64,000 nucleotides of DNA, from contig JADKIO010000012.1 in assembly GCA_016721195.1 (NCBI GenBank), forward strand, positions 161,832 to 225,831. The letters are read 5' to 3'. The stretch comes from Candidatus Geothrix skivensis. Its GTDB lineage: Bacteria > Acidobacteriota > Holophagae > Holophagales > Holophagaceae. The position numbers and the translations under genes were made by a program. The notes below the pieces were generated by a model. That model was not told the origin of the DNA, did no database searches, and was given only the letters and a program-made list of their open reading frames with translations. This document shows, one piece after another, positions 25,180 through 36,330 of the stretch (position 1 is its first letter; each line of letters opens with the position of its first letter).

Positions 25180-27966
25180 CTACAGCTTGATGGCATTCAG
25201 GATCAGGGCCAGGGGGGTCAGGGCCTGCAGGTTCTCCTGCCAGCTGGTATCCCGCCGGATGCGCTGGGGCACCAGCACGGTGTCCCCGGGCTCCACGGGC
25301 CTGCCCTCGACCCAGGCATCGAGGATGCGACCGTCCGCCTTGAGGAGCCGGATGTTCGACGCATCGGCGTTCCGGGTGGTACCACCCGCCAGCTTGAGCA
25401 GGTCCGAGACCTTCATCCCCTTATCCACCTTGTAGGTGGCGAAGGGGCTGGCGGCCTCACCGACCACGTAGGCCGCCTCGGTGACCAGGGGAATGATGAT
25501 CTCATCCCCATCCTTAAGCTCCACATCGGCCCCGGGGCTCCCCTTCAGCGCCAGTTCGAAATTGACCACCATGCGATTCAGGTTGCCGGCCAGAAGGCCA
25601 TGCAGAACGGGGGTTTTCAGCAATTGGCCTGTGAGGTTCTGGCGCTTGGTCTCGCTCAGCCGCTCCAGGATCTCGTTGATGCCCTTGGCCGTGGGGTCCT
25701 TCCCCATCAAGCCCGATTCCTCGGCCGCCCGCTGCAGGGAGGCATCCTGGGTGCTCAGGCGCCGCAGGAAGATGCCCGCGTGCGGCATGGCCTCCGGAGT
25801 GAGCCCACCGGCCCGCTGGATCAGCGAGCGGAGGGTGGGCTTGGTGGTGTCCAAGGCATAGGAGCCGGGGCGGACCACCTGGCCAGAGATGCGGACCGTG
25901 CGGTGGATCTTGTAGCCCGGCTTCTCGAAGAGGCTCAGCTGATCATCGGCCTGGATCCTGGGATTCACGGCCTCGTCCACCAGGGCGATGGGGCTCCCTT
26001 CCGAGGTCGAGAGGAGGCGGGCCAGGTCCAGGCGAATGACCTGGCTGGGTCGGCCATCCCCACTCCGGGCCAGTTCCGCCACCAGGCGATCGGCGGACTT
26101 TTCGGGGATCCCCGCCCGGAAGATCAGGTCCGAGGCCCGCATGCCTTCGTGGAAGGCATAGGTGCCTGGCCGGGCCACGGGACCCAGGACGGACACGTAC
26201 CTCGGAAGCCTCAGATCCTCCATCCGGAAGAGCTCGACCCGATCCCGGTCTTCCAGCAGGAGGTCATGGCCGGGGTCACCCGCCAGGGCCTTGTCCACAT
26301 CGAACACCAGGAACCGGGTCGTCCCCTCCAGGGAGGTCCGGACCACCTCGCCCCGGGCCCGGTAGGTGTCCGGCAGCACCTGGGATTCCCGCCGCAGCAG
26401 GTCGCCGACCCGCGCTCCCTCGGTCCGGGCAAAGGTGCCCGGCACCCTGGCCCAGCCCAGCACCTGCACCACGGAGCCCACCCGCTGACGCTGGGGCAGG
26501 GCCGACAGCAGGTCCCCCCGCTGCAGGGGGGTTCCTGCCTTCGAATCCGGCGGCAGGTCCTGGCCCACCAGGACCCCCGCCGCGTTCCGGCGTCGAAGGG
26601 AGAGCGTCCCGGCCCCGGCTTCCGCCGCGAAGCCCCCCGCGAAGCGCAGGGCATCGGCCACGGTCTCCCCGCCACGGAGCTCGAACTGCATGCGCGGCGC
26701 GATGCCGGTCAGCTCCCAGCGCTGCAGCCACTCCGGCAGGAGCGCATCCGCTTCCGGCTGCCGGACGGGGCGCCAGGTCTCGGGATCGAGCCGCAGGCGG
26801 TGGTCCTGCCCCGTGGGCGCCTTGAGGGCCACCAGCTGGCGCTTGAGGAAGGCCAGCCGATCCTCCAGCCCCGTGCGCTCCCCCAGGGTCAGGGGGGGCG
26901 CAGCGGGCTGGTTGCGGGCTGCAGCCTTGGCCTCCAGGCCTTCCTGACCGGCCTCGGACCTGCCGGATTCCTGTCTGACGGCCTCCTGGTTGGGGTTCAG
27001 CTGGGCTTCGATGGCCTTGACCTCGCGCTGGATCCGCTCTCGCTGTTCCTTGAGTGGGTCCAGGTCGAGGCCTTCGGATTCCGAGGGCTCGCCGGGCTTG
27101 ACCGTCTCGATTGGCTGCGCCACGACCCGCTGGAAGGCACCTTCCAGCAGCACCTGGTTCTGGGCCATGGGGATGAAGACCGTGTCCCCGCTCTGCAGGG
27201 CCACGTTGGGATTCCCCAGCCCCTCGGCGCGGAGGGGGTAGAGGTCCAGGGAGAACACCAGCCGCCCGCCCCGCATGACCCGGATATCCCGGTAGCTGCC
27301 CACGGCCGTGGGTCCCCCGGCCAGGCTCAGCACGTTCACCAGGGAGCTGAGGCTCGACACCAGGTAGCTGCCGGGCCGGTAGACCTCGCCCATGACGAAG
27401 ACCCGCACCTCCCTCAGCTTGGTCACCTGCAGATCCAGGGAGGACTTGGAGAAGTTCCGGCTGAGCAGACCCTGCACCGCGGCCTTGGCCTTGCCGAGGG
27501 TGAGTCCCCCCACCTTGGCCGTGCCGACCTTGGGGATCACGATCTCGCCCCGGCCATCCACCTGCACCGGCAGGTCGAAGGTGGCGCTGCCGAAGACGTT
27601 CAGGTTCAGGCGATCCCCCGTGCCCAGCACGTAGTCGTCCGCGATGCCCCCCTCGGTGGCCGCCGTGCCCCGCTGGCGGATCTGGAACAGGTCGGCCGCA
27701 AAGCGGCGCGGGCCCCGCTCCCGGCGCTTGAGGGCCTGGAGCTCCTGGTCCAGCTTGTCGTTCTCGCTGTGCTGCCGGGCCGTATCCTCCGGCGTTGGGG
27801 TTAGCACCTGGGTCGTGGCCGCCCGGGAGGGCACCGCGTCGGCCGGCCCGGAAACGCCCTGGGCGGAGGCAGCCTGCTTCAGGGCCTGCAGGTCCAGGCC
27901 CTGGGGCAGCTGGGCAAAGAGGGCCGAAACGGCCAGCAGAGACAAGGAACCACGCAGTGCACGCAT
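25180..27966 (-). CDS. SLBB-domain polysaccharide export protein (Wza-like), copy 1
   Basis: 928 aa. The signal peptide (MRALRGSLSLLAVSALFAQ) is followed by a low-complexity segment. A polysaccharide-export domain (opening DDYVLGTGDRLNLNVFGSAT, near residue 115) comes next, then a chain of SLBB repeats with the recurrent G-x-V-x-x-P-G-x-Y pattern (VYRPGSYLV, QVVRPGSYAL). The C-terminal EIIIPLV...VPQRIRRD repeat is near the end. Wza-type proteins form the outer-membrane channel for capsule or exopolysaccharide. AGGA 7 bases before the ATG at 27966 supports that start over the ATG at 27975. It is followed by a clear terminator. The paralogue is at 44922-47348. Confidence 0.9.
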   Translation of the reverse strand: MRALRGSLSLLAVSALFAQLPQGLDLQALKQAASAQGVSGPADAVPSRAATTQVLTPTPEDTARQHSENDKLDQELQALKRRERGPRRFAADLFQIRQRGTAATEGGIADDYVLGTGDRLNLNVFGSATFDLPVQVDGRGEIVIPKVGTAKVGGLTLGKAKAAVQGLLSRNFSKSSLDLQVTKLREVRVFVMGEVYRPGSYLVSSLSSLVNVLSLAGGPTAVGSYRDIRVMRGGRLVFSLDLYPLRAEGLGNPNVALQSGDTVFIPMAQNQVLLEGAFQRVVAQPIETVKPGEPSESEGLDLDPLKEQRERIQREVKAIEAQLNPNQEAVRQESGRSEAGQEGLEAKAAARNQPAAPPLTLGERTGLEDRLAFLKRQLVALKAPTGQDHRLRLDPETWRPVRQPEADALLPEWLQRWELTGIAPRMQFELRGGETVADALRFAGGFAAEAGAGTLSLRRRNAAGVLVGQDLPPDSKAGTPLQRGDLLSALPQRQRVGSVVQVLGWARVPGTFARTEGARVGDLLRRESQVLPDTYRARGEVVRTSLEGTTRFLVFDVDKALAGDPGHDLLLEDRDRVELFRMEDLRLPRYVSVLGPVARPGTYAFHEGMRASDLIFRAGIPEKSADRLVAELARSGDGRPSQVIRLDLARLLSTSEGSPIALVDEAVNPRIQADDQLSLFEKPGYKIHRTVRISGQVVRPGSYALDTTKPTLRSLIQRAGGLTPEAMPHAGIFLRRLSTQDASLQRAAEESGLMGKDPTAKGINEILERLSETKRQNLTGQLLKTPVLHGLLAGNLNRMVVNFELALKGSPGADVELKDGDEIIIPLVTEAAYVVGEAASPFATYKVDKGMKVSDLLKLAGGTTRNADASNIRLLKADGRILDAWVEGRPVEPGDTVLVPQRIRRDTSWQENLQALTPLALILNAIKL

Positions 27967-28082
27967 CAGACACATCCTAAATTGAGGGCGCCGAGCGCCG
28001 AAACCGCTCGGCTCCTCGGGGCAAAGGCAGCTGAGTCAGAGTATGCCCCAGGAAGGCGCCGGGAGCGCGGGCAAGCGGTGCT

Positions 28083-29174
28083 TCAGTGCCTGGAGTGAGA
28101 GCCCGAGGGCTCCCCCACTCGGTGGGAGAGCAGCAGGGGGATTTCCCGGTGTACCTGGGCGTGCACATTGGCATTCCGTGGCGCGGCGCTGGTCGCCGTG
28201 ATCCGGTCCAGGAAGGCCTTCAGGGCCAGCCCCACCAGCAGGAACCCGCCGAGGTTGGACAGAGCCAGGTGCCCGGGGACGGCCGTCGCCCGGAGCATGG
28301 GCAGGGCGGCGATCACCAGCAACACGGGGGTCACCCGCCAGGGGCGCCCACCCAGGTGATCCAGCATCCAGTGATGGAGGTGGCTGCGGTCCGCCTTGCC
28401 AAGGGGGGAACCCTTCCAGCGGCGGATGCCCACCACCAGGCAGACGTCCACGATGGGATAGGCGAAGACCCAGAGCAGCAGGTCCGGCTGCCAGAGGCCG
28501 AAGGCCTGCACCCCCAGGATCGCAAAGAGCGTCCCCAGCATGAGGGCCCCGCAGTCCCCCAGGAAATGATGGGCCTTCGGGTAGTTGAGGCCCAGCACCG
28601 CCACCAGCCCACCCCACAGCAGCGGGGACCGCAGGCCCAGGTTCCAGCCCAGCACGCCCAGCAGCAGGGCGGCGTAGCCAATGGAGAGGCCATTGATCCC
28701 GTCAATCAGGTTGTAGGCCTGGGGAATCGCCCAGAACCAGAGGAGCAGCAAGGGGCACAGAAGCGCCGGGTGGGTCGGCAGCACCATGCCGAGGAAGGTG
28801 AAGTGACTGAGGCCCTGCACCTGGGATTGGAACACGTGGACGGCCAGCAGCAGGGCCACACCCAGCCCCACCGAGGCCTTGTACCTGGGGCTGAGGTTGA
28901 AGCGGTCGTCCAGCAGTCCCGTGAAGGCCATGGCGTGGAGGGCCAACCAGTCGGGCCAGTCGAGCCGGAGGGGCGAGAGGCCGAGGACCTGGAGGAGGAT
29001 GATCCCAGCCCAGAGGGTCAGGCCGCCGGTGCGGGCCGTGGGCCGGGCATGGTGCTTCCGCTTCTGGTTGGGATGGTCCATCCAACCCAGCGGGGCTACC
29101 CAGCGGATCAGCACCCAGGAGAGCACCAAGCCCCAGGCCAAACCGATGCTCGCTTGGATCCAGGTGGAAGGCAC
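28083..29174 (-). CDS. WecA/MraY-family undecaprenyl-phosphate sugar-1-phosphate transferase, copy 1
   Basis: 363 aa with about ten transmembrane helices. Family motifs: GLLDDRFNLSPRYK (the D-D pair), NLIDGINGLSIG (N-x-x-D), HFLGDCGALMLGT and KADRSHLHHWMLD (the H-x-H-H near the C-terminus). These enzymes transfer a sugar-1-phosphate from a UDP-sugar to undecaprenyl phosphate, starting a lipid-linked polysaccharide. It lies upstream of the Wza-like copy 1 on the same strand, 117 bases apart. A paralogue (47592-48662) pairs with Wza-like copy 2, so both halves of the module are duplicated. Confidence 0.92.
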   Translation of the reverse strand: MPSTWIQASIGLAWGLVLSWVLIRWVAPLGWMDHPNQKRKHHARPTARTGGLTLWAGIILLQVLGLSPLRLDWPDWLALHAMAFTGLLDDRFNLSPRYKASVGLGVALLLAVHVFQSQVQGLSHFTFLGMVLPTHPALLCPLLLLWFWAIPQAYNLIDGINGLSIGYAALLLGVLGWNLGLRSPLLWGGLVAVLGLNYPKAHHFLGDCGALMLGTLFAILGVQAFGLWQPDLLLWVFAYPIVDVCLVVGIRRWKGSPLGKADRSHLHHWMLDHLGGRPWRVTPVLLVIAALPMLRATAVPGHLALSNLGGFLLVGLALKAFLDRITATSAAPRNANVHAQVHREIPLLLSHRVGEPSGSHSRH

Positions 29175-29557
29175 AATCCCCTCATCGGTGGCTTGAGTGA
29201 CAGACGAATAGAGCAGCGCAATCCAACAAGTGTTGAAGATGCGTGAGCCTTTTATGTTCCCATGGGGGGTCCGCAGGGTAAAAAGAAAATTCCGATGGAC
29301 CTTTGGATGCCTTTTATTTCATTCAAACGATCTAGGGGGCCTTTCATGGAACCCCCTAACCCAATCCTGTCCCTCCCTGTTATCCTGAATCTGCCGATTT
29401 TCACCTGCTTCCCTTCGGCGGCGACCTCTGCAGGAAGCCCACCTCCCCCTCCTGGCTCAGGACTCGGCGGAAGGGTTTCATGGAGCGATCGCGGGAGATC
29501 CGGGTCAGTGCCCGGAATCGGGGGAAGCCACGTGGGCCCGAGGGCCCCGGAGTGCTC
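29175..29557. promoter_or_regulatory. Divergent intergenic region between the WecA-like gene and pnp
   Basis: About 380 bases with no gene. It is AT-richer at 29265-29330. An inverted repeat TAGGGGG (29333-29339) / CCCCCTA (29352-29358) could form a hairpin in the pnp leader. In E. coli pnp is controlled through a leader hairpin, so a similar role is possible here but unproven. The region must hold the promoters for both divergent genes. No rpsO lies next to pnp. Confidence 0.4.
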
Positions 29558-31740
<2,183 letters not shown>

Positions 31741-31770
31741 GCTTTCCCGCGAAGCACGAAGAATCGACAC

Positions 31771-31799
31771 AAGGTGGGGCCTGCACGGGGCCCCACCTT
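31771..31799 (+). terminator. Stem-loop after pnp
   Basis: An 11-bp perfect stem AAGGTGGGGCC (31771-31781) / GGCCCCACCTT (31789-31799) with a 7-base loop, 30 bases past the pnp stop. It lacks a T-run, so it may act as an mRNA 3' stabiliser or a weak terminator separating pnp from the polysaccharide genes. Confidence 0.6.
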
Positions 31800-31860
31800 G
31801 CCATCCAAGGACGACCTTGATCGAAGGATGACTGGGATAGCCGGGGAGGGGCCAACCACA

Positions 31861-32733
31861 ATGAAGGTGCTTGTCATTGGATCCTCAGGTTTTATCGGCC
31901 AAGCTCTGGTGTCCAGGCTCTTGGCCGAAGGCCATGAAGTCGAGGCATGGGATCGCCGAACAGGTGATGCCATGCCTCGGCTGACTGTTCGCACGGTCAA
32001 TTTGCTGGACAGTGCACCCCTCCCCCCACCAGAGGGGCGCCCCTGGGATGCCGCCTTCCACCTGGCTGCCCATTCCGTGCCAGGAATCTCCTGGAACCGG
32101 GACCTGGTTCTCGAGAACCTGAGCATGACCGCCCGCGTCTTCGACCACCTTGCGGAGCACGCCCGTGGCTGCCGGGCCATCTATGTTTCCAGTGCGTTCG
32201 TCTATGCCCCCAAGCAGGGTGCCGTTGCCGAGGATGACCCCACAGGTTCGTCTCACCCCTATGCGCTTTCCAAACTGTTGGGGGAAGCCTGGGTACTGAG
32301 CAAGAAGGAGCACCTTCAAGTCTTCCTGGTCAGATCGTTCAATCAAATCGGCCCTGGAATGTCTCCAGGTCTTCTGATTCCAGACATTCTTGCCCGCATC
32401 AGGTCAGGCGAGTCTCCCCTGCTCATGCGAGGCCGCAACGACATTCGCGACTTCCTTGACTGGCGCGATGCCATCGATGCTTACATCCAGACGCTGACCG
32501 TGGATGCACCAAGCGGTCGCATCTGGAACCTATGCTCCGGCAGGGCAACCCCCGTTTCTGAGCTTGTGCTTGAAGTTCTGAAAGCCATGAGCGTGGAAGC
32601 GGAAGTCCTGTTTGCAAACCCAAACCAAGAGACGCTGGTGGGTAATCCGGCCCGCCTTATGAAGGATACTGGGTGGTTCCCCAGGAGAAGCCTGAGCGAT
32701 ACGGCCCGGGCCATTCTTGAAGCGCCCCATTGA
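31861..32733 (+). CDS. rmd: NAD(P)-dependent sugar reductase, probable GDP-4-keto-6-deoxy-D-mannose reductase (RMD)
   Basis: 290 aa extended SDR. The Rossmann glycine motif is VIGSSGFIGQAL at the N-terminus and the active site is YVSSAFVYAP...HPYALSKLLGE (Y-x-x-x-K). The later segments RSFNQIGPGMSPG, RDFLDWRDAIDAYI and IWNLCSG resemble GDP-6-deoxy-D-lyxo-4-hexulose reductases. The next gene is gmd, so together they would make GDP-D-rhamnose from GDP-mannose; this pairing is the main support for the specific name. The frame is open from 31774, but the ATG at 31861, after GGGGAGGGG, starts at the first beta strand. Confidence 0.75.
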   Translation: MKVLVIGSSGFIGQALVSRLLAEGHEVEAWDRRTGDAMPRLTVRTVNLLDSAPLPPPEGRPWDAAFHLAAHSVPGISWNRDLVLENLSMTARVFDHLAEHARGCRAIYVSSAFVYAPKQGAVAEDDPTGSSHPYALSKLLGEAWVLSKKEHLQVFLVRSFNQIGPGMSPGLLIPDILARIRSGESPLLMRGRNDIRDFLDWRDAIDAYIQTLTVDAPSGRIWNLCSGRATPVSELVLEVLKAMSVEAEVLFANPNQETLVGNPARLMKDTGWFPRRSLSDTARAILEAPH

Positions 32734-32803
32734 TCGCGTTTGATCAACTTGCGGTTCGACTGGCACTGGCTGGCTTTCATATCTATATTTAATCCAATAT
32801 TTA

Positions 32804-33863
32804 TTTTCGGAGAAGGCATGACCAAGAGCGCCCTGATCACTGGGATCACCGGCCAGGACGGCAGTTATCTGGCGGAGCTGCTGCTGGCCAAGGGCTACCA
32901 GGTCCATGGCATCGTGCGGCGGTCCAGCCTCTTCAACACGGACCGCATCGACCACCTGCACGTGGGCGAGACCCCGAACCCGAATTTCCACCTCCATTAC
33001 GGGGACCTTTCGGATGCGGGCGCCCTGCGCAATGTGCTCGATGAGGTCCGCCCCGACGAGGTCTACAACCTGGGAGCCCAGAGCCATGTGCGGGTGAGCT
33101 TCGACCAGCCCGAGTACCGTGGACGTGGTGGGCGTGGGGTCATCCGGCTGCTGGAGGCGATCCGCAGCTACATGAAGCACAGTGGCAAGGCCATCCGCTT
33201 CTACCAGGCCGGCAGCTCCGAGATGTTCGGCAGCGCCAAGCCCCGCCAGCACGAGGGCACCCGCTTCGAGCCCCGCAGCCCCTACGCCTGCGCCAAGGTC
33301 TACGCCCACTACCAGGTGATCAACCACCGGGAGAGCTACGGCCTCTTCGCCTGCAACGGCATCCTGTTCAACCACGAAAGCCCCCGCCGCGGCGAGACCT
33401 TCGTGACCCGCAAGATCACCCGGGCCGCCACGCGCATCAAGCTGGGGCTGCAGGACAAGCTGTGGCTGGGCAACCTGGATGCCAAGCGCGACTGGGGCTT
33501 CGCGGGCGACTACGTGGAAGCCATGTGGCGCATGCTGCAGCAGGACACGCCGGACGACTACGTGGTGGCCACCGGTGAGAGCATCAGCATCCGGGATTTC
33601 CTGGGGCTGACCTTCGGGCGGCTGGAGCTGGACTGGCAGAAGTACGTGGAGATCGACCCCCGCTATTTCCGTCCCGCGGAAGTCGATCACCTCGAAGGCG
33701 ATCCCGGCAAGAGCCGGCGGCTCCTGGGCTGGGAGCCCAGCACCGATATCCGCACCCTGGCGGCCATGATGGTGGACTCAGATCTCCGGCTGGCCCAGAA
33801 GGAGCTGGTGCTGCGCGAAGCCGGGCACGGCGAAGCCCCGCGCACGGGCTACCGGTAGCCCGC
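32804..33863 (+). repeat. Inverted repeat arm 1 containing gmd copy 1
   Basis: About 1060 bases nearly identical to the reverse complement of 42723-43784. Identity begins at TTTTCGGAGAAGGC just before the gmd start codon and ends after the palindrome GGGCTACCGGTAGCCC (33846-33861), which spans the stop codon. Beyond these limits the flanks differ. Differences seen inside are a cluster of five substitutions near 32983-32995 and a few indels in G/C runs. The arms are separated by 8859 bases. Confidence 0.9.
32818..33858 (+). CDS. gmd: GDP-mannose 4,6-dehydratase, copy 1
   Basis: 346 aa SDR. TGITGQDGSYLAELLLAKGY is the NAD(P)-binding turn. GIVRRSSLFNTDRIDHLH, the catalytic region with SSEMFG and the Y-x-x-x-K in SPYACAKVYAHYQ, and DYVEAMWRMLQQ are all typical of GMD. 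It converts GDP-D-mannose to GDP-4-keto-6-deoxy-D-mannose. Residues about 100-106 read YRGRGGRGV, where copy 2 has YTVDVVGVGV. Copy 1 lacks AC after GAGTAC and one G in GTGGGGG, so two compensating indels scramble a short stretch and restore the frame. It follows rmd after 84 AT-rich bases. Confidence 0.95.
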   Translation: MTKSALITGITGQDGSYLAELLLAKGYQVHGIVRRSSLFNTDRIDHLHVGETPNPNFHLHYGDLSDAGALRNVLDEVRPDEVYNLGAQSHVRVSFDQPEYRGRGGRGVIRLLEAIRSYMKHSGKAIRFYQAGSSEMFGSAKPRQHEGTRFEPRSPYACAKVYAHYQVINHRESYGLFACNGILFNHESPRRGETFVTRKITRAATRIKLGLQDKLWLGNLDAKRDWGFAGDYVEAMWRMLQQDTPDDYVVATGESISIRDFLGLTFGRLELDWQKYVEIDPRYFRPAEVDHLEGDPGKSRRLLGWEPSTDIRTLAAMMVDSDLRLAQKELVLREAGHGEAPRTGYR

Positions 33864-33958
33864 GACTTCATGAAGACCAGGAGAGCATCCGGCAAGATGG
33901 CAACCATTTCGAGGCCCCACCTGGACAACCGAGGCGCAGTCCTGTTCCTCCGCACCTC

Positions 33959-35479
33959 ATGACGAGCGTCCAACGCCTCTCCAGCGGAATGCTCTGGACC
34001 CTCCTGGGCTATGTCCTACCCACGGCTGCGGCGCTGGTGGTCATCCCCCTGCTCATCCGACAGATGGGCCCTGACCGCTTCGGGTTGCTGGCCTTCGTCT
34101 GGATGATTGTCGGGTACTCCAACTTCCTGGATCTGGGCATCGGAAGAGCCTTGACCCAGGGGATTGCCGAGCGCCTGGGTCGTGGCGAGCAGGACGAGAT
34201 CCCTGGAATCATCCAGACAGGTCTCTTGATGCTTGTGATCCTTGGGGTGGCGGGTGGTGTCGGGTTGTCCCTGGGCAGTGACTGGATATCAGGCCGGTTC
34301 CTGAAGGTCCCGCTCGAGCTCATCTGGGACGCCCGCCGATCCCTCCTGCTGGCCTCTATCGCAATCCCTCTCGTCGTCGTCGGCTCGGCGCTGCGCAGTG
34401 TGCTCGAAGGCTTTCAGCGGTTCCAGGGGATCAGTCTCGTCAGATCCTCGGTCGGCGTGCTCATCTACCTCTCGGCCCTCCCCGTCCTGAGCCTGACTCA
34501 CGGGGTCTGGGCCATCGTCGCCATGTTGATCCTCGTCAGGCTGGTGGAAGTGGGCCTGTATGCGAGCCAGTGCCGCCGGTTGGTGCCGGGGATGCTCAGA
34601 AGGCCGAGTTTTCGACCATCCTTCCTGAAGCCTCTCTTTGCCTTTGGCCTCTGGTCCACCTTGAACAACCTGGTGGGCAGTTTCATGTCGATGGCCTACG
34701 CAGACCGACTCCTGCTCAGCTCCCTGGTTGGCACCGGCGCCCTGGTCTACTTCGGCACTCCCTTTGACATGGCAGTCAGAGTGCTGGTCCTCCCAACCTC
34801 CCTCGTCGGGGTCCTGTTCCCCGCGCTGAGCGCCCTGGGCAGGGATTCCGGAAGGGCCACCGACCTGGTCATGCAGGCCATTCGCACCATCGTGTTCGGA
34901 ACCGCCCCGGTCTTCATCGCCATGATCGCCCTTGCGAAACCGTTACTCGCGGTGTGGATCAGCCCCGAATTCTCAGAACAAAGTTCCCTCATCTTCCAGC
35001 TCGTTTCGGCCGGGATGTTCCTGATTTCCATCAGCTACGCGCCCTTCGCCTACATCCAGGCCATGGGGAGACCCGATCTCTCTGCCAAGCGGCACCTGCT
35101 GGAGATCCCCTTCTACCTCGTGGCCTCGTATGTCGGCATCAGGCTGTTTGGCGCCAAGGGCAGTGGTCTGGTGTGGTTTCTGTGGTCCATCATCGACTTG
35201 TTCCTGATCTACCGGATCATGGTGGGCCTGTTCGTCAACCATTCGGCGGAGGGACTTGGCCGGAAATGGGTACTGATCGCCGCCCTGTTCGGGCTGGCCT
35301 TCCTGGCCGGGATCTCCCCTTCACGGTGGGCCCAGATCACGGCAGGGGTCTCGCTGCCGCTGGTCTCCTTCCTGTGGGGGTGGAGACTGCTGCTCCAGCC
35401 CGATGATCGGGAGGTGTTCATCAGGTGGATGCCATGGGCCTCACGATTAAGAATCCGGGGTGACGTGGCCGCACGGTAA
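33959..35479 (+). CDS. Polysaccharide flippase (Wzx-like, MATE/MOP superfamily), locus 1
   Basis: 506 aa with 12-14 predicted transmembrane helices. The opening SSGMLWTLLGYVLPTAAALVV and the N-terminal PLLIRQMGPDRFGLLAFVWM are typical of polysaccharide-synthesis flippases, which move undecaprenyl-linked repeat units across the inner membrane. It begins 96 bases after the gmd repeat arm and so is the first plus-strand gene of the segment between the inverted repeats. The downstream methyltransferase is 107 bases away. Confidence 0.88.
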   Translation: MTSVQRLSSGMLWTLLGYVLPTAAALVVIPLLIRQMGPDRFGLLAFVWMIVGYSNFLDLGIGRALTQGIAERLGRGEQDEIPGIIQTGLLMLVILGVAGGVGLSLGSDWISGRFLKVPLELIWDARRSLLLASIAIPLVVVGSALRSVLEGFQRFQGISLVRSSVGVLIYLSALPVLSLTHGVWAIVAMLILVRLVEVGLYASQCRRLVPGMLRRPSFRPSFLKPLFAFGLWSTLNNLVGSFMSMAYADRLLLSSLVGTGALVYFGTPFDMAVRVLVLPTSLVGVLFPALSALGRDSGRATDLVMQAIRTIVFGTAPVFIAMIALAKPLLAVWISPEFSEQSSLIFQLVSAGMFLISISYAPFAYIQAMGRPDLSAKRHLLEIPFYLVASYVGIRLFGAKGSGLVWFLWSIIDLFLIYRIMVGLFVNHSAEGLGRKWVLIAALFGLAFLAGISPSRWAQITAGVSLPLVSFLWGWRLLLQPDDREVFIRWMPWASRLRIRGDVAAR

Positions 35480-35586
35480 AATGACACGGCTGTCCGGAGC
35501 ACCATGCCGTTCCCATCTTCCCGGATTGGGTCCAACCGGACCATTGCCGCCAGAACGATGAGACGACTTCGATTGCAGGAGGGGAC

Positions 35587-36330
35587 TTGGGCGAGTTGTA
35601 TGACACCTATTCCACCATCATGAATGGACCCCAGCTTTCACATCAGCAGGACATAGAAAGAACAAGCCGACAATTCAAGCAAGTCCTGCTGCCGATCTTC
35701 CAGGCCGAGGGAATTCGGATCGCTGAGGCGTCCATCTTCGAGTTCGGCGCAGGGTGGGGCAAGAACCTGCTTGCCCTCAAGGCCCTTGGTGCCCGCAACC
35801 TGCAGGGCGCAGACATCAGCCAGGAGCAGATCGAGCTTGGGCGCCAGCTGGGATTGGACTCACTCCGGCTGATCACACCCGAGGACGACCTTGGCCAACT
35901 GATGGCAGGTGCACGGTTTGACATCATTCTTGCCTACGACATTTTGGAGCATCTGACCATCAAGCAGATTGAACAGTTCGCCGCTGCGGTTCGCGGCCTG
36001 CTGCGACCGGGGGGCTTGCTGGTCGTGGAAGTGCCCAATGACCTGGCCCCACTCAACCCCATCCGTTCCGGTGATCTCACCCACCTCCGGGCCTTTACCG
36101 GAGCCAGCATCACGCAATTCTTTCGCCTTTGTCATCTGGAGCCCATGGTGATTCGCGGCGTAGGCTTCCCGGGAGAGGGTGGGGTTCATCGGCTCCGAAC
36201 CTGGCTGTCCGACTGGATCCTCGGCCCTTCCCTGGTCCTGCTCATGCGGATCCTCTACGGCCGCGCCGACCCGCACGGGATCTACCAGCCCAACATCCTG
36301 GGCATCGGGAAACTGCCCGGAGTCGAATGA
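35587..36330 (+). CDS. Class I SAM-dependent methyltransferase
   Basis: 247 aa starting at TTG with AGGAGGGG just upstream. SAM-binding motif I is IFEFGAGWGKNLLALK near residue 49. DIILAYDILEHL gives the acidic loop and motif IV, and GLLRPGGLLVVEVPN is motif V/VI of Methyltransf_11/23 type. The context implies methylation of a sugar residue or a polysaccharide chain end; the acceptor is not predictable. The stop overlaps the ATG of the glycosyltransferase that follows. Confidence 0.85.
   Translation: MGELYDTYSTIMNGPQLSHQQDIERTSRQFKQVLLPIFQAEGIRIAEASIFEFGAGWGKNLLALKALGARNLQGADISQEQIELGRQLGLDSLRLITPEDDLGQLMAGARFDIILAYDILEHLTIKQIEQFAAAVRGLLRPGGLLVVEVPNDLAPLNPIRSGDLTHLRAFTGASITQFFRLCHLEPMVIRGVGFPGEGGVHRLRTWLSDWILGPSLVLLMRILYGRADPHGIYQPNILGIGKLPGVE

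Noticed and set aside
24556..27804. 1082-residue plus-strand frame opposite the Wza-like copy 1, queD and the lipoprotein
   Set aside because: It spans three real minus-strand genes and a strong terminator, so it is a shadow.
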